From Chitinophagaceae bacterium (GTDB lineage: Bacteria > Bacteroidota > Bacteroidia > Chitinophagales > Chitinophagaceae), in the NCBI GenBank assembly GCA_028288595.1, contig JAQBNK010000013.1:1-52424 (forward strand): DNA of 52,424 nucleotides, in the 5' to 3' direction. This document shows, piece after piece, positions 17,339 to 25,848 of the stretch (its first letter is position 1; every line of letters starts with the position of its first letter). Made by a program: the position numbers and the translations under genes. Below the pieces are notes generated by a model. That model worked only from the letters and a program-made list of their open reading frames with translations, had not been told where the DNA came from and did not search any database.

Positions 17339-17708
17339 TTATTTGAATATTTCCACCACCTGTGGATGATTATATAATTCCTTAATAGATTTTGTTACTT
17401 GATCTTGAATTGACTCTTCATTATATCAAGATAAGTGCACCATATTCTTTTGCCGGTTCGAGACTTGTTCCAAACTGAAAATTGTTCCCTGAGTTGATAA
17501 GCACCAGCCTGTTCTTGTCCATGTTTTTGTCCAGTTTTCCAATTCAGGTCGCAGAAATAATTCAGGATACTGTCCAGTCATATTCGTCCGGTGCCAGTGG
17601 GTTAGGTTCCACTGCATCTATAGCTTTAATGGCTGTATGTAACGCTGTAGCGGCAACTGAAAGGATGTGTGGTTAAGGAGGTGAGAAAGGGAGAAAAATG
17701 ATTCTCAT
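17339..17708 (-). pseudogene. Frameshifted remnant of a GH99/WbsX-like lipoprotein gene
   Basis: No long frame survives here, but the pieces are recognisable. One frame reads DKNRLVLINS, then NNFQFGTSLEPAKEYG, which matches GKNRLIFINS and DFQKGNTLEPANEY at the end of the 7274-8323 protein. A second frame reads ILNYFCDLNWK ahead of it. Another reads YLDIMKSQFKIK and a stop, which matches YLNLTKRELKKK and a stop. A third frame gives IKELYNHPQVVEIFK and a stop at 17339, 5 bp before the next gene. An ATG at 17708 could be the old start. Most of the central gene is gone. This fills most of the 499 bases between 17334 and 17832. Confidence 0.7.
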
Positions 17709-17756
17709 TTAGCAATCGTTTAGTTTTTTGGAAAGCTTTAACTGTATGGCAATACC

Positions 17757-17786
17757 CAAACCTACCAACTAAAACGTTTTAGCAAA
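17757..17786 (-). promoter_or_regulatory. LacI-type operator inside the second operon promoter
   Basis: On the minus strand, TTTG (17786-17783) is followed by an 18-bp spacer and TAGGTTTG (17764-17757). The spacer holds the same perfect palindrome CTAAAACGTTTTAG (17769-17782) as the susC promoter. The promoter points at the remnant, the intact metallophosphoesterase, the ROK kinase and the GH71/99-like gene. It starts 47 bp downstream of the end of the LacI-family regulator gene, whose product is the obvious candidate to bind here. Confidence 0.8.
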
Positions 17787-17832
17787 ATAATTTTTATTCT
17801 TTTAATCTTTTTTTAAGGTCAGTCTTCAAGAC

Positions 17833-18864
17833 CTATTTAAGAAGTCCCAGAGAAGAATTTCGGATGTTTAAATGAGGCTTTATTAATAATTGCTGAAGGG
17901 GCAAATTTTCCGATCCGCTGTCCAAATTCTCGAGCAGAATATTGATGAGTTTTTCAGACATTTTTTCAATTGGCTGATCCACAACAGTTATAGCGGGTGT
18001 ATATAAACGGAATAATTCAAGGTCATCAAAGCAGACCACTCCTATGTCTTCAGGAATACGCAATCCCAAACTTTTAATAGCGGTTAAACCATCAATTCCG
18101 AGGTAATTGGTTCCGAAAAAGACGGCATCAATTTCTTTATTATCTTTTAAAAATGTTCTCAGTTCCTTGGTTATTTTATCGGCAGGATCATTATAAGAAA
18201 CCTTCTTGATGTAGTTTTTTCTTTTGTGTCTTGCCAATGCATCTTTATATCCTTTCAACCGTGCATCCATTTGTGTTTGCTCTGAATCAATCGTGATAAA
18301 TGCAATGTTCTTAAAGCCCTGTTCTATTAAATGATCTACAGCCTGCTGAGATCCGTTGAAATTATCAAGCGCAACATAATTTGTTTTAATGGAGGGAAAA
18401 TACCGGTCGAATAATATGAGTTTGCAATTGTCATTAACCATGGTTTCAATCACATCTTCGATCCCGGCCACAGGTGTTATTATGTATCCGTCTACTTGTC
18501 GTTCACGAAAAACTTTTATCAGCTCCCTTGTCTTATCCTCATCATTGCCTGAGCTGCAATAAAATATTTTATATCCTTTTTGATTTGCATTTTCTTCAAT
18601 CAGCCCCGCAATCTGGGCAAAAAACGGGTTAGCAATATTTTCAACAATTAAACCAATTACGTTGCTTTTACCTGTGCGCAGACTTTTGGCCAGGTAATTA
18701 GTTACATAGCCGTGGTCCTTGGCGTATTTCAATACTTTTTTTGCCAGTTCTTTGGTGATGCGCTTTTCTTCTGCTTTACCATTTAAAATAAACGATACCG
18801 AAGTAGGAGAAATATTTAATTCTTTAGCGATATCTGTAATACCGGGCCTCTTTTTATTTATCAT
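17833..18864 (-). CDS. LacI-family transcriptional repressor
   Basis: The ATG at 18864 is chosen because it places the helix-turn-helix at the very N-terminus (GITDIAKELNISPTSVSFIL), as in other LacI proteins; a longer frame opens at 18966 but adds 34 unrelated residues. After the hinge helix (LAKSLRTGKSNVIGLIVENI) comes a periplasmic-binding-protein-like sensor domain (NPFFAQIAGLIEENANQKGY, LILFDRYFP, NYVALDNFNGSQQAVDHL, VVCFDDLELFRL). At 343 residues the length is normal. It lies next to one of the two identical palindromic operators, and no second LacI gene is in the window. The inducer is unknown but is likely a sugar made by the two operons. Confidence 0.92.
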   Translation of the reverse strand: MINKKRPGITDIAKELNISPTSVSFILNGKAEEKRITKELAKKVLKYAKDHGYVTNYLAKSLRTGKSNVIGLIVENIANPFFAQIAGLIEENANQKGYKIFYCSSGNDEDKTRELIKVFRERQVDGYIITPVAGIEDVIETMVNDNCKLILFDRYFPSIKTNYVALDNFNGSQQAVDHLIEQGFKNIAFITIDSEQTQMDARLKGYKDALARHKRKNYIKKVSYNDPADKITKELRTFLKDNKEIDAVFFGTNYLGIDGLTAIKSLGLRIPEDIGVVCFDDLELFRLYTPAITVVDQPIEKMSEKLINILLENLDSGSENLPLQQLLIKPHLNIRNSSLGLLK

Positions 18865-18984
18865 TTCATTGTACTTCTTTTCGAAGTTAGTATAAACGTC
18901 CTCAAGTTTTATTGAACCCTTAAGGAAATAAGCGTTGAGAAAACTTAACGAAAACCTTTTAGTCAACGTTAGAACGAATGCTAA

Positions 18985-20145
18985 TTAGTTTACTTCCAGG
19001 GCATCTTTACCGGGAAGCAGTGGAAATTTGTTATGTGGTTCAAGCTGGTACCAAAACACAACAGACGAGATATCATCTTCAAGAGGAAGGTAACGTCCTC
19101 CATTTCTCCATCCAAGCGCCTGGATAGTGACCCGCAAATTATTTTCAAAACGGATTGGATCTGCAATATGCCAGCGGTACATACCAAAACGTTGTGCCAC
19201 CTGGTAATGACCATCGCCTTTTATTACCTGGTGAAGCCCTGAATAAGGAGTTGAAAACTCTGTATAGTTAGTCTCCTCTATACCCTGGCTATTTTTCTTT
19301 CTTGTATCAAAATCATAAGCGCCGCCAAAATAATCTTCGGTGCCCGTGCCGCAGATAGTAGGATATTCCCTGTCTCCATCCATAAAAAATTTTATCTCGC
19401 CTTCTCCCCACCATCCGTTCTTATGTGAACCATATGCCATATAGGTACCAACGTACTGACCCTTACCTTTTATACTGTCTATAAGTATGTAATCTTTTTT
19501 ATAAGGAAGGGGATTTGATCTTCTGAACTGCGCATGAAAATACCCGGCATCAGATGGAACCGTGGTAAGTGTATAATCCACCTGGTAATATAACACCATG
19601 TCTTTTTCATCGATGTTCTCCATCGTGATCCTGCATTTTTTTCTGAAAGGCATCGGCCAGTAACAATTAAAACCACTACCGGGATTAACGCAAACAGCTA
19701 AAGAAGTAAGCGGCGAAAACTGTCCCCATCCCATTGCAAAAAAATCTCCTGCGGGAACTTCAACAGAAGGCATGGTTTCATCATCCCAGTAAAACCGGAG
19801 TATAGAAAAACGCCAGTTGCCTGTAGGCGTCATCCACATATGCTGGATCGCTCCCGGCCCGGTTATTTCTGCCAGCGTAAAAATTGTTTTGGTTTTAATT
19901 ACCACACTCGGACTTAGTTTCCATCCCTTTCCCAGATCCCTCGAAGCATTTGATCCTGTTCACGTAGTAGCCATGCCGCCCTGCCCCTTTGCACCGTTGA
20001 AATTTTCAGGACTGATAGAACGTGTTTTAGCATCTGATACACGAAACATATTTCCCATGTTCACTTCTATCCCATTAAAATTTCCCTGGCTGAATGCGGT
20101 TGCTGAAGTAAACAGCAGTGTTATAAAAAAAAGTTTTGGCAGCAT
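18985..20145 (-). pseudogene. GH172 (DUF2961) gene interrupted by an in-frame TGA
   Basis: The C-terminal frame (18985-19959) has clear DUF2961/GH172 motifs: EITGPGAIQHMWMTP, LRFYWDDETMPSVEVPAGDF, YWPMPFRKKCRI, and CGTGTEDYFGGAYDF, where the Glu-Asp is the expected catalytic region. The N-terminal part (from ATG 20145) is a signal peptide LPKLFFITLLFTSATAFSQ and then RSISPENFNGAKGQGGMATT. The two parts are in the same frame and are joined by a single TGA at 19960-19962, in a motif that normally reads GGMATxGTG, so one base change from GGA (Gly) explains it. GH172 enzymes include alpha-D-arabinofuranosidases and difructose dianhydride enzymes. This copy is probably inactive, unless the TGA is a sequencing error. 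Confidence 0.85.
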
Positions 20146-20192
20146 AATAACTATTGAGGTATAATGACATTGTAACAATTTTTTCTAATCCA

Positions 20193-21527
20193 CTATACAT
20201 ATTTTGTTTTGCCCGGAATAGCGACAGGATAATAACCATCTTCATTTGGCAAAACAGGCGGTGCAGCATTCCAGTCGTATACTTTCGGTTGAAGATCAAG
20301 TCCTGAATTAATTGCTTTATCCCATTCAATTATCTGGCCGCTGTAAGTTGCCATGCGACCCAGGATGGAAGTCATCGTACTCCTGGCGCCATTCTCAGCA
20401 TCAGCAAATTTGTATTCGTTTTTAGCAATCGCAGCAAACAATTCATCATGCTCGGTTTGATAAGGGTTATTCTCTGTTTTTTTATCAAACTGGAATAACA
20501 CGTTTCCTTTATTATCAACAATATTAGCAGCGTCGCATTGTATTTTCCCTTTCGTACCTACTAGTAGTTCATCCACGCGGCTCATAGTACCCGGTATGTG
20601 ACGGCACTGACTGTTAAGAATAGACCCATCGGCATATTGAAATTCTACGTAATGGTGATCGAATATTTCACCATTATTTTTTCCTTTGCGTACCTGTCTC
20701 CCACCCATTCCCTGAGCTCTCACAGGATACCCGCCTTTGAACCAGTTTATCACATCTAGATTATGAATGTGTTGTTCAGTAATGTGATCTCCGCAAAGCC
20801 ACACAAAATAATACCAGTTGCGCATCTGGTATTCCATTTCCGTCTGGTTGTATTTGCGTTCACGCACCCATACGCCGTCGTTGTTCCACCATGCCTGCGC
20901 AGAAGTAATATCACCGATCTTGTCTTTTTGTTTGAATAATTCGCGGTAAGAATTCTGGTAATGACGCTGAAGTCCTACCACCACATTTAATTTTTTCTGC
21001 TTTGCGATTTCTGCTGTTGCCAATACTTTTTGTACACCAGCAGGATCAGTTGCCACCGGCTTTTCCATGAACACATGTTTATTTTGTTTGATGGCCTCGG
21101 CAAAATGAATCGGCCTGAAACCAGGAGGCGTAGCAATTAATACAACATCAGCTAATGGAATCACTTTCATATAAGCATCGAAGCCTGCAAACTTTCTTTC
21201 TTCCGGAACATCGATCCTGTTCTTTACACTTTCCTCGCCGGCTTTTTCAGCGGTAAGAGACGTATAACACCTATCAAGATTATCCCGAAAAGCATCTGCC
21301 ATCGCCACCAGTTTTACATTTTGTTTAGACAGCAATGCCTGCATAGCAGCGCCGGTACCGCGTCCGCCGCAACCGATCAGTGCGATCTTTATTGTATCTG
21401 CCGAACCTGAAAAATAATTTGCTCCTGCTAAAAAAGGCGCGGCCATCAAGCCGCCGGCGAGGATGGAAGTTTGTTTTACAAACTCTCTCCTGCTATTGGG
21501 GTTGGTGCTGGAAGAATCGTTGTGCAT
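20193..21527 (-). CDS. Gfo/Idh/MocA-family oxidoreductase, Tat-exported
   Basis: This 444-residue protein has a twin-arginine signal (NSRREFVKQTS and a hydrophobic stretch). The Rossmann fold starts at KIALIGCGGRGTGAAMQAL and binds NAD(P). The conserved EKP motif is present (HVFMEKPVATDPAG). The C-terminal substrate domain includes WWNNDGVWVRER, CGDHITEQHIHNLDVINWF and HYVEFQYADGSILNSQCRH. Exported members of this type are often linked to sugar oxidation or to GH109-like glycosidase chemistry. It lies 14 bp after the formylglycine-enzyme-like gene and 47 bp before GH172, which suggests one transcription unit. Confidence 0.9.
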   Translation of the reverse strand: MHNDSSSTNPNSRREFVKQTSILAGGLMAAPFLAGANYFSGSADTIKIALIGCGGRGTGAAMQALLSKQNVKLVAMADAFRDNLDRCYTSLTAEKAGEESVKNRIDVPEERKFAGFDAYMKVIPLADVVLIATPPGFRPIHFAEAIKQNKHVFMEKPVATDPAGVQKVLATAEIAKQKKLNVVVGLQRHYQNSYRELFKQKDKIGDITSAQAWWNNDGVWVRERKYNQTEMEYQMRNWYYFVWLCGDHITEQHIHNLDVINWFKGGYPVRAQGMGGRQVRKGKNNGEIFDHHYVEFQYADGSILNSQCRHIPGTMSRVDELLVGTKGKIQCDAANIVDNKGNVLFQFDKKTENNPYQTEHDELFAAIAKNEYKFADAENGARSTMTSILGRMATYSGQIIEWDKAINSGLDLQPKVYDWNAAPPVLPNEDGYYPVAIPGKTKYV

Positions 21528-21541
21528 ATGTTAGTTTTAGT

Positions 21542-22504
21542 TTATTCAGTTAAGTACAATTTAAAGAATTCTTCGGCTTCCTGCGCCGTAGGTTGTTTTA
21601 GCGGACGGATAATTCTAAATCCTACTGAAGGAGCATCTGTTAACCACCACTTACTTTTTGGTATTTGCGGGTCTCTCCTGTTCCACGAAGGTTCTGATTT
21701 AATTCGTGTTGCTGACCGCAGGTGAAGGGCATCATCATCATAACCACCCCCTTTTACAACTTTAGGAAAACGGGATGGATTGGCAGGCATAACCGGGTCG
21801 GCATCATCATCCTTCATTTTCTGAAAAGCATTTTGATCATAGTGATCAAGTGTCCATTCTGCTACATTTCCCAGCATATCATACAATCCCCACGCATTCG
21901 GCTTTTTCAATCCTGTTTTTTGAAATTTACCCTTGCTGTTTTGCTGGTACCAGGCGTAATCACCAAGTTCTTTTTCATCATCACCAAAAAAATAACTTGT
22001 AGTACTCCCTGCCCTGCATGCATATTCCCACTCAGCTTCTGTAGGCAAGCGATAAAAGATGCCGGTTTTATTATACAACCACCGGCAATACATTAATGCG
22101 CCATATTGCGAAAGACTGTTTACCGGGTATCCGCCTTCTTTTCCCATGCCACCGCTAAAATCTATGTATTGAGGGCTGGGACGGGTGATCGCATCCACAG
22201 AAGAATTCTGGCTCAACGTTTCATCTTTATAAAAAACATCAAACTCGTCCCGGGTAACTTCATATGCACTCATCCAGAAAGCAGAAATTTTTAGTTTATG
22301 CTGAGGAGATTCATCCGGCTGATGACCCTTCTCTTTATTGCCACTACCTATTATAAAACTGCCTGCAGAAATGGGAATCATTTTAGTTTTTAAGGTTGAT
22401 CCGGGGATGAGTTGATCATAAGCCTTAAAATCAGTTTGAGGTAACTGGGCAGGCAATGAAATAATACTGATCACAAATAAATTAAGCAGCAACAGTTTCT
22501 TCAT
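21542..22504 (-). CDS. Formylglycine-generating-enzyme-family (SUMF1) protein, exported
   Basis: The ATG at 22504 begins a signal peptide (KKLLLLNLFVISIISLPAQ) and is preferred to a start at 22567. The protein is about 320 residues. SUMF1 family marks are IPISAGSFIIGSG, SAFWMSAYEVTRDEFDVF, GALMYCRWLYNKTGIFYRLP, TEAEWEYACRAGSTTSYFFG, NAWGLYDMLGNVAEWTLDHY and a C-terminal GFRIIRPL. Such proteins either oxidise a sulfatase cysteine or act as lectin-like or gliding-associated partners. No sulfatase lies in the window, so the enzymatic role is uncertain. It precedes the Tat-exported oxidoreductase in the same direction. Confidence 0.88.
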   Translation of the reverse strand: MKKLLLLNLFVISIISLPAQLPQTDFKAYDQLIPGSTLKTKMIPISAGSFIIGSGNKEKGHQPDESPQHKLKISAFWMSAYEVTRDEFDVFYKDETLSQNSSVDAITRPSPQYIDFSGGMGKEGGYPVNSLSQYGALMYCRWLYNKTGIFYRLPTEAEWEYACRAGSTTSYFFGDDEKELGDYAWYQQNSKGKFQKTGLKKPNAWGLYDMLGNVAEWTLDHYDQNAFQKMKDDDADPVMPANPSRFPKVVKGGGYDDDALHLRSATRIKSEPSWNRRDPQIPKSKWWLTDAPSVGFRIIRPLKQPTAQEAEEFFKLYLTE

Positions 22505-22583
22505 GCGGGGTATTTGCAGAATGAGAAGATAAGAATTTAAAAATAATGAGCCTCCATAAAAGACCAATTATTGATTTTATCAA

Positions 22584-23585
22584 TTACTGGTAGTGAAATT
22601 TAAACCTCCGAGTTGCATCAACCTTTATTTGGCCATTTTTTTCCTGTGCGATTAAAACTTCTGCATCCATTTTCCTGGCCAGTTTTTTTGATTGCCGTAC
22701 ACCTAGAATGCTGCATGCTGTAGCAAGCCAGTCTGCAGTGGTTGAGTTTGAAGATATAACGGTTACATTTTTTTGAGATGTTACCCCATAGCCCGTTCGT
22801 GGATCAATGATATGCGAATATCTTTTCCCGTTGTGTTCGATGTATTGATATGCGTCGCCTGAAGTCGAGGCGGTACAATCATGTAATATTAATTTCTCTT
22901 TTTGCAATGCGTCTGGCTTTCCAGGAAGATTAATACCAATGCTCCAGCCATTTTTCCCTGGCGGCGAGCCGCTCATTGCAATGTCGCCACTAACATCAAC
23001 TAATGCTTTGCTGATCGACCAGTCATAAAGCCTTTCAATTAATTTCCCTGCGATGTATCCCTGGGCAATACCTCCCAGGTCTAGCTGCATTCCTGGTGTA
23101 AGCAGTTTTACTTTTCTTAGAATTGTATCGATGATTATATTCTTAAATCCAACCAAACTTTGCATGTGTCTTATGGAAGAATCAGAAGGAAAATAATTTT
23201 CTCTTCTTGATTTTCTCCATAACCTGCTAAGCGGCGCAATACTAATATCAAAAACGTTTTGACTTAATTTATATGCTCTTTGTGACTCAACCAGGATATC
23301 ATATAAAGCTGGCGAAACATTAGCATAAATATTTTTACCGGCAGTTGTGCAGAGGAGATTCAATTCACTGGTATCGATATAATCACTAAAAATATTTACA
23401 AAAGAATCTACGAGTTTAAAACAATCACCGGCGGCGTTAACCGCATGCATTGAATCGTTATCATAAAAAATAATTGAAAGCGGTGAACCCATTTTTTGCT
23501 GGCTGAAGGAAAATCGCCGGGTCTGTGCATTGCTTATAATGGCTAAAAAAAATATTGTTCCTGTCAAAAGCAGTCGGTGTAACAC
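22584..23585 (-). CDS. apbE: FAD:protein FMN transferase (ApbE family)
   Basis: This 333-residue protein would attach FMN from FAD covalently to a Thr of a partner flavoprotein in the periplasm. It starts at a GTG (23585) that leads straight into the signal sequence LHRLLLTGTIFFLAIISNAQ. ApbE motifs are DIHS-like FDISIAPLSRLWR, MQLDLGGIAQGYIAGKLIE, ALVDVSGDIAMSGSPPG, and STSGDAYQYIEHNGKRYSHI with IDPRTGYG, the metal and flavin-binding segment. No obvious target flavoprotein is in the window. The response regulator gene lies 24 bp upstream, so it may be co-transcribed with the two-component system. Confidence 0.92.
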   Translation of the reverse strand: MLHRLLLTGTIFFLAIISNAQTRRFSFSQQKMGSPLSIIFYDNDSMHAVNAAGDCFKLVDSFVNIFSDYIDTSELNLLCTTAGKNIYANVSPALYDILVESQRAYKLSQNVFDISIAPLSRLWRKSRRENYFPSDSSIRHMQSLVGFKNIIIDTILRKVKLLTPGMQLDLGGIAQGYIAGKLIERLYDWSISKALVDVSGDIAMSGSPPGKNGWSIGINLPGKPDALQKEKLILHDCTASTSGDAYQYIEHNGKRYSHIIDPRTGYGVTSQKNVTVISSNSTTADWLATACSILGVRQSKKLARKMDAEVLIAQEKNGQIKVDATRRFKFHYQ

Positions 23586-23609
23586 TTAAGAATTTTAGGA
23601 AAAATAAGA

Positions 23610-24317
23610 CTATTTCATATTTCTGTTAACCAGTTTATAGCCAATGCTCCTGATATTAATTATTTCAACATCAGGTTCTTCTTTAAGCAGGTTTCTCAGT
23701 TTTGTGATATACACATTCAAATTTTTACTGTTGAATATATTATCATCCCCCCAAAGTTCCAGCAACATTGTCCTGCGGTCCAGCACCCTGTTTGTATTTG
23801 CACAAAGCCGTTTTAATATCTCTGTTTCCTTAAACGATAATTTATACACCTGCGATGGCGTTCTCAGTTCCTGGGCATGAATATGAAAAATGCATTTACC
23901 AAGTGTGATGATAGCTGAATGATTTTCATTTTTGCCTGACTCGTTTTTTCTTTCCAGCAAGGATCTTACTCTCACTAATAACTCATCCATGATAAAAGGC
24001 TTCTTTATATAGTCATTGCATCCAAGGTCGAAGCCCTTAACAAGATCAACCGTCTGAGATTTTGCGGTAAGCATTATTACTGGAACATTTTTATCCAGTT
24101 TTCTCAGATGACCTAAAACTTCAAAGCCATCCATGCGGGGCATCATAATATCAAGGATAACCAGCGAAGGATTTAATTCGGTAAAATAATTTAATCCTTC
24201 AGCGCCATCTTCAGCAACCATCACGTCAAAATTGTATAATGCAAAAGTCTCTTTAATGATAAGAGACAATTTTCTTTCATCTTCAATTAAAAGTATTCTT
24301 TCACCCATGTTTCTCAT
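23610..24317 (-). CDS. OmpR-family response regulator
   Basis: This 235-residue regulator has a receiver domain (ILLIEDERKLSLII, then the phospho-acceptor Asp56 in LVILDIMMPRMDG, MLTAKS, and Lys in YIKKPF). A winged-helix DNA-binding domain spans about residues 135-232 (LSFKETEILKRLCANTNRVL, NLNVYITKLRNLLKEE, SIGYKLV). A second ATG at 24308 gives a more usual start (MGERILL). The gene overlaps the sensor kinase stop codon by 8 or 17 bp, a sign of translational coupling. Targets may include the apbE gene that follows. Confidence 0.95.
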   Translation of the reverse strand: MRNMGERILLIEDERKLSLIIKETFALYNFDVMVAEDGAEGLNYFTELNPSLVILDIMMPRMDGFEVLGHLRKLDKNVPVIMLTAKSQTVDLVKGFDLGCNDYIKKPFIMDELLVRVRSLLERKNESGKNENHSAIITLGKCIFHIHAQELRTPSQVYKLSFKETEILKRLCANTNRVLDRRTMLLELWGDDNIFNSKNLNVYITKLRNLLKEEPDVEIINIRSIGYKLVNRNMK

Positions 24318-25725
24318 TTAAAGGGAGATGTAAAATAAATGTACTGCCCTCATTCAAAACACTTTGTACTTCTATTGAGCCATTATGCTTTTCGATTATT
24401 TTTTTTGCATAGGATAAACCGAGGCCGTATCCTTTAACTGTGTGAATGTTCCCGTGTGGTACCCGGAAAAATGCCTGGAATATTTCCGATAAATAACCGG
24501 TCGGGATACCAATGCCCTTGTCTTTAACTGATATGCTAATTCCATTTGCTGTTTTATGACAGGCAATGTCTACCTGCACCGGGCCGTTGGAATATTTAAT
24601 AGCATTATCAACCAGGTTGTTTAAGGCATTTGCAAGATGTATTCTATCTGCCTTCACTTTTGTAGCGCCTTCACCCGCAAAGAAGTTTATTTGCACTTTC
24701 TTATCATTAATCAGCCGGTGATTATCTATTATGGTTGATATTAATTTTTCCAGGTCTATCTCTTCATAGTGCATATTCAACTCTTCTTTGTCTTCAACCG
24801 CCATGTTCAGTATTTTTTCTACTAACTGGTCGAGATGTAATAATTCCTCCCGTGAAGTCTGGAGATAAAAGCGCACTTTCTGTTGATCCTCCAGGCCGTG
24901 ATGATTCAAAATCGCGTCAATAGCGCTTGATGCAACAGTAATGGGTGTACGCAGTTCATGGGTCATGTTATTAATGAAATCGTCTTTTATTTCGGTGATC
25001 TTTTTTTGCTTCCTGATTGTTTTAATAACATACAATAATGCAATATTGGTGAGGATAAAAGTTAACAGGCTGCTGATGAGTATCCATGCTGTTTTCTTCT
25101 GAAGAAAAGCAGGATAAGGTTTGAATGATGCATAAACAAACAGATCGCCATAAGTATTAACCATCATGGCAGCAGTTTTCACAGAAAATTCGTTATGAGA
25201 ACGTGGATAGATGGCTTTCGTAGCCGTAACTCCTGCGCTCCTTACATTCTGTTTATGTGCTGACGGTTTTGATTTTGCCGTTCGCATAGTATCCAGGATA
25301 TAGGGAGCTTCAATATTATTTCGTTTCAGGGTCGATTTAAATATTGAGTCGAATAACTGAATGTCGAAAATATTCCTGTTACGCATTTGCACCATCTGCG
25401 TATAACCGAGGCTGCCTTCAATAGAATCCATTGATATACCATGCCCGGTAAAAATAATTTGGTTGCTGTCTTTTATACCTGCAACGGGAGGATATAGTTT
25501 TTCATTGCCGGCAATAATGTAAAATTTCCCTGTAGATTCTTTTTCTTTCCTCACATAGTTTACCTGGTAGCGCATCATCGCCTCGCCAAGCGCACTTGTA
25601 AGACTGCGTTCATACTGACTCGCCTGCTCCTGGTAATTGTTATAAATCCATATCACCTGCAAAACATCTATAACGATGAGAAATACAAATACAAGAAACA
25701 ATACCCATTTTATTTTTTTCTTCAT
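24301..25725 (-). CDS. Sensor histidine kinase
   Basis: This 474-residue membrane kinase has two transmembrane segments at about 7-28 and 212-234, with a periplasmic sensor region of about 180 residues that shows no known domain. The dimerisation domain holds the phospho-acceptor His256 (NNMTHELRTPITVASSAID). The ATPase domain has the N box NALNNLVDNAIKYSNG, the G1 box VKDKGIGIPTGYL, and the G2 box VKGYGLGLSYAKKI. It lies directly upstream of its response regulator. The signal is unknown. A tandem 10-bp repeat lies in the short divergent region upstream. Confidence 0.94.
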   Translation of the reverse strand: MKKKIKWVLFLVFVFLIVIDVLQVIWIYNNYQEQASQYERSLTSALGEAMMRYQVNYVRKEKESTGKFYIIAGNEKLYPPVAGIKDSNQIIFTGHGISMDSIEGSLGYTQMVQMRNRNIFDIQLFDSIFKSTLKRNNIEAPYILDTMRTAKSKPSAHKQNVRSAGVTATKAIYPRSHNEFSVKTAAMMVNTYGDLFVYASFKPYPAFLQKKTAWILISSLLTFILTNIALLYVIKTIRKQKKITEIKDDFINNMTHELRTPITVASSAIDAILNHHGLEDQQKVRFYLQTSREELLHLDQLVEKILNMAVEDKEELNMHYEEIDLEKLISTIIDNHRLINDKKVQINFFAGEGATKVKADRIHLANALNNLVDNAIKYSNGPVQVDIACHKTANGISISVKDKGIGIPTGYLSEIFQAFFRVPHGNIHTVKGYGLGLSYAKKIIEKHNGSIEVQSVLNEGSTFILHLPLNEKHG

Positions 25726-25766
25726 AACGATTAACCTGCAATGTATTCACAATACAGTTTTGGTTT

Positions 25767-25786
25767 ATACTAATTAATACTAATTA
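25767..25786. repeat. Two 10-bp direct repeats in a divergent promoter region
   Basis: ATACTAATTA occurs twice in tandem between the histidine kinase gene (minus) and the TlpA-like gene (plus). The spacing of 10 bp, one helix turn, is typical of OmpR-family response regulator boxes, so autoregulation is possible. No clear -7 element was assigned. The sequence is AT-rich and the repeat could be chance. Confidence 0.35.
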
Positions 25787-25848
25787 ATATAAGTTTCATC
25801 TTTTGTCGCGGGCACCACCGGAACTTTGAAAAATAAAAAATCAGCGAT

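Noticed and set aside
17816-17834. Hairpin AGGTC/GACCT at the end of the LacI-family gene as a terminator
   Set aside because: On the minus strand it is followed by an A-rich and not a T-rich stretch, and the stem is only 5 bp with a 9-nt loop.
23250-23270. Possible third LacI site (CAAAAACGTTTTGA) inside apbE
   Set aside because: It differs from CTAAAACGTTTTAG at the outer positions, lies inside a coding region and has no promoter boxes around it.
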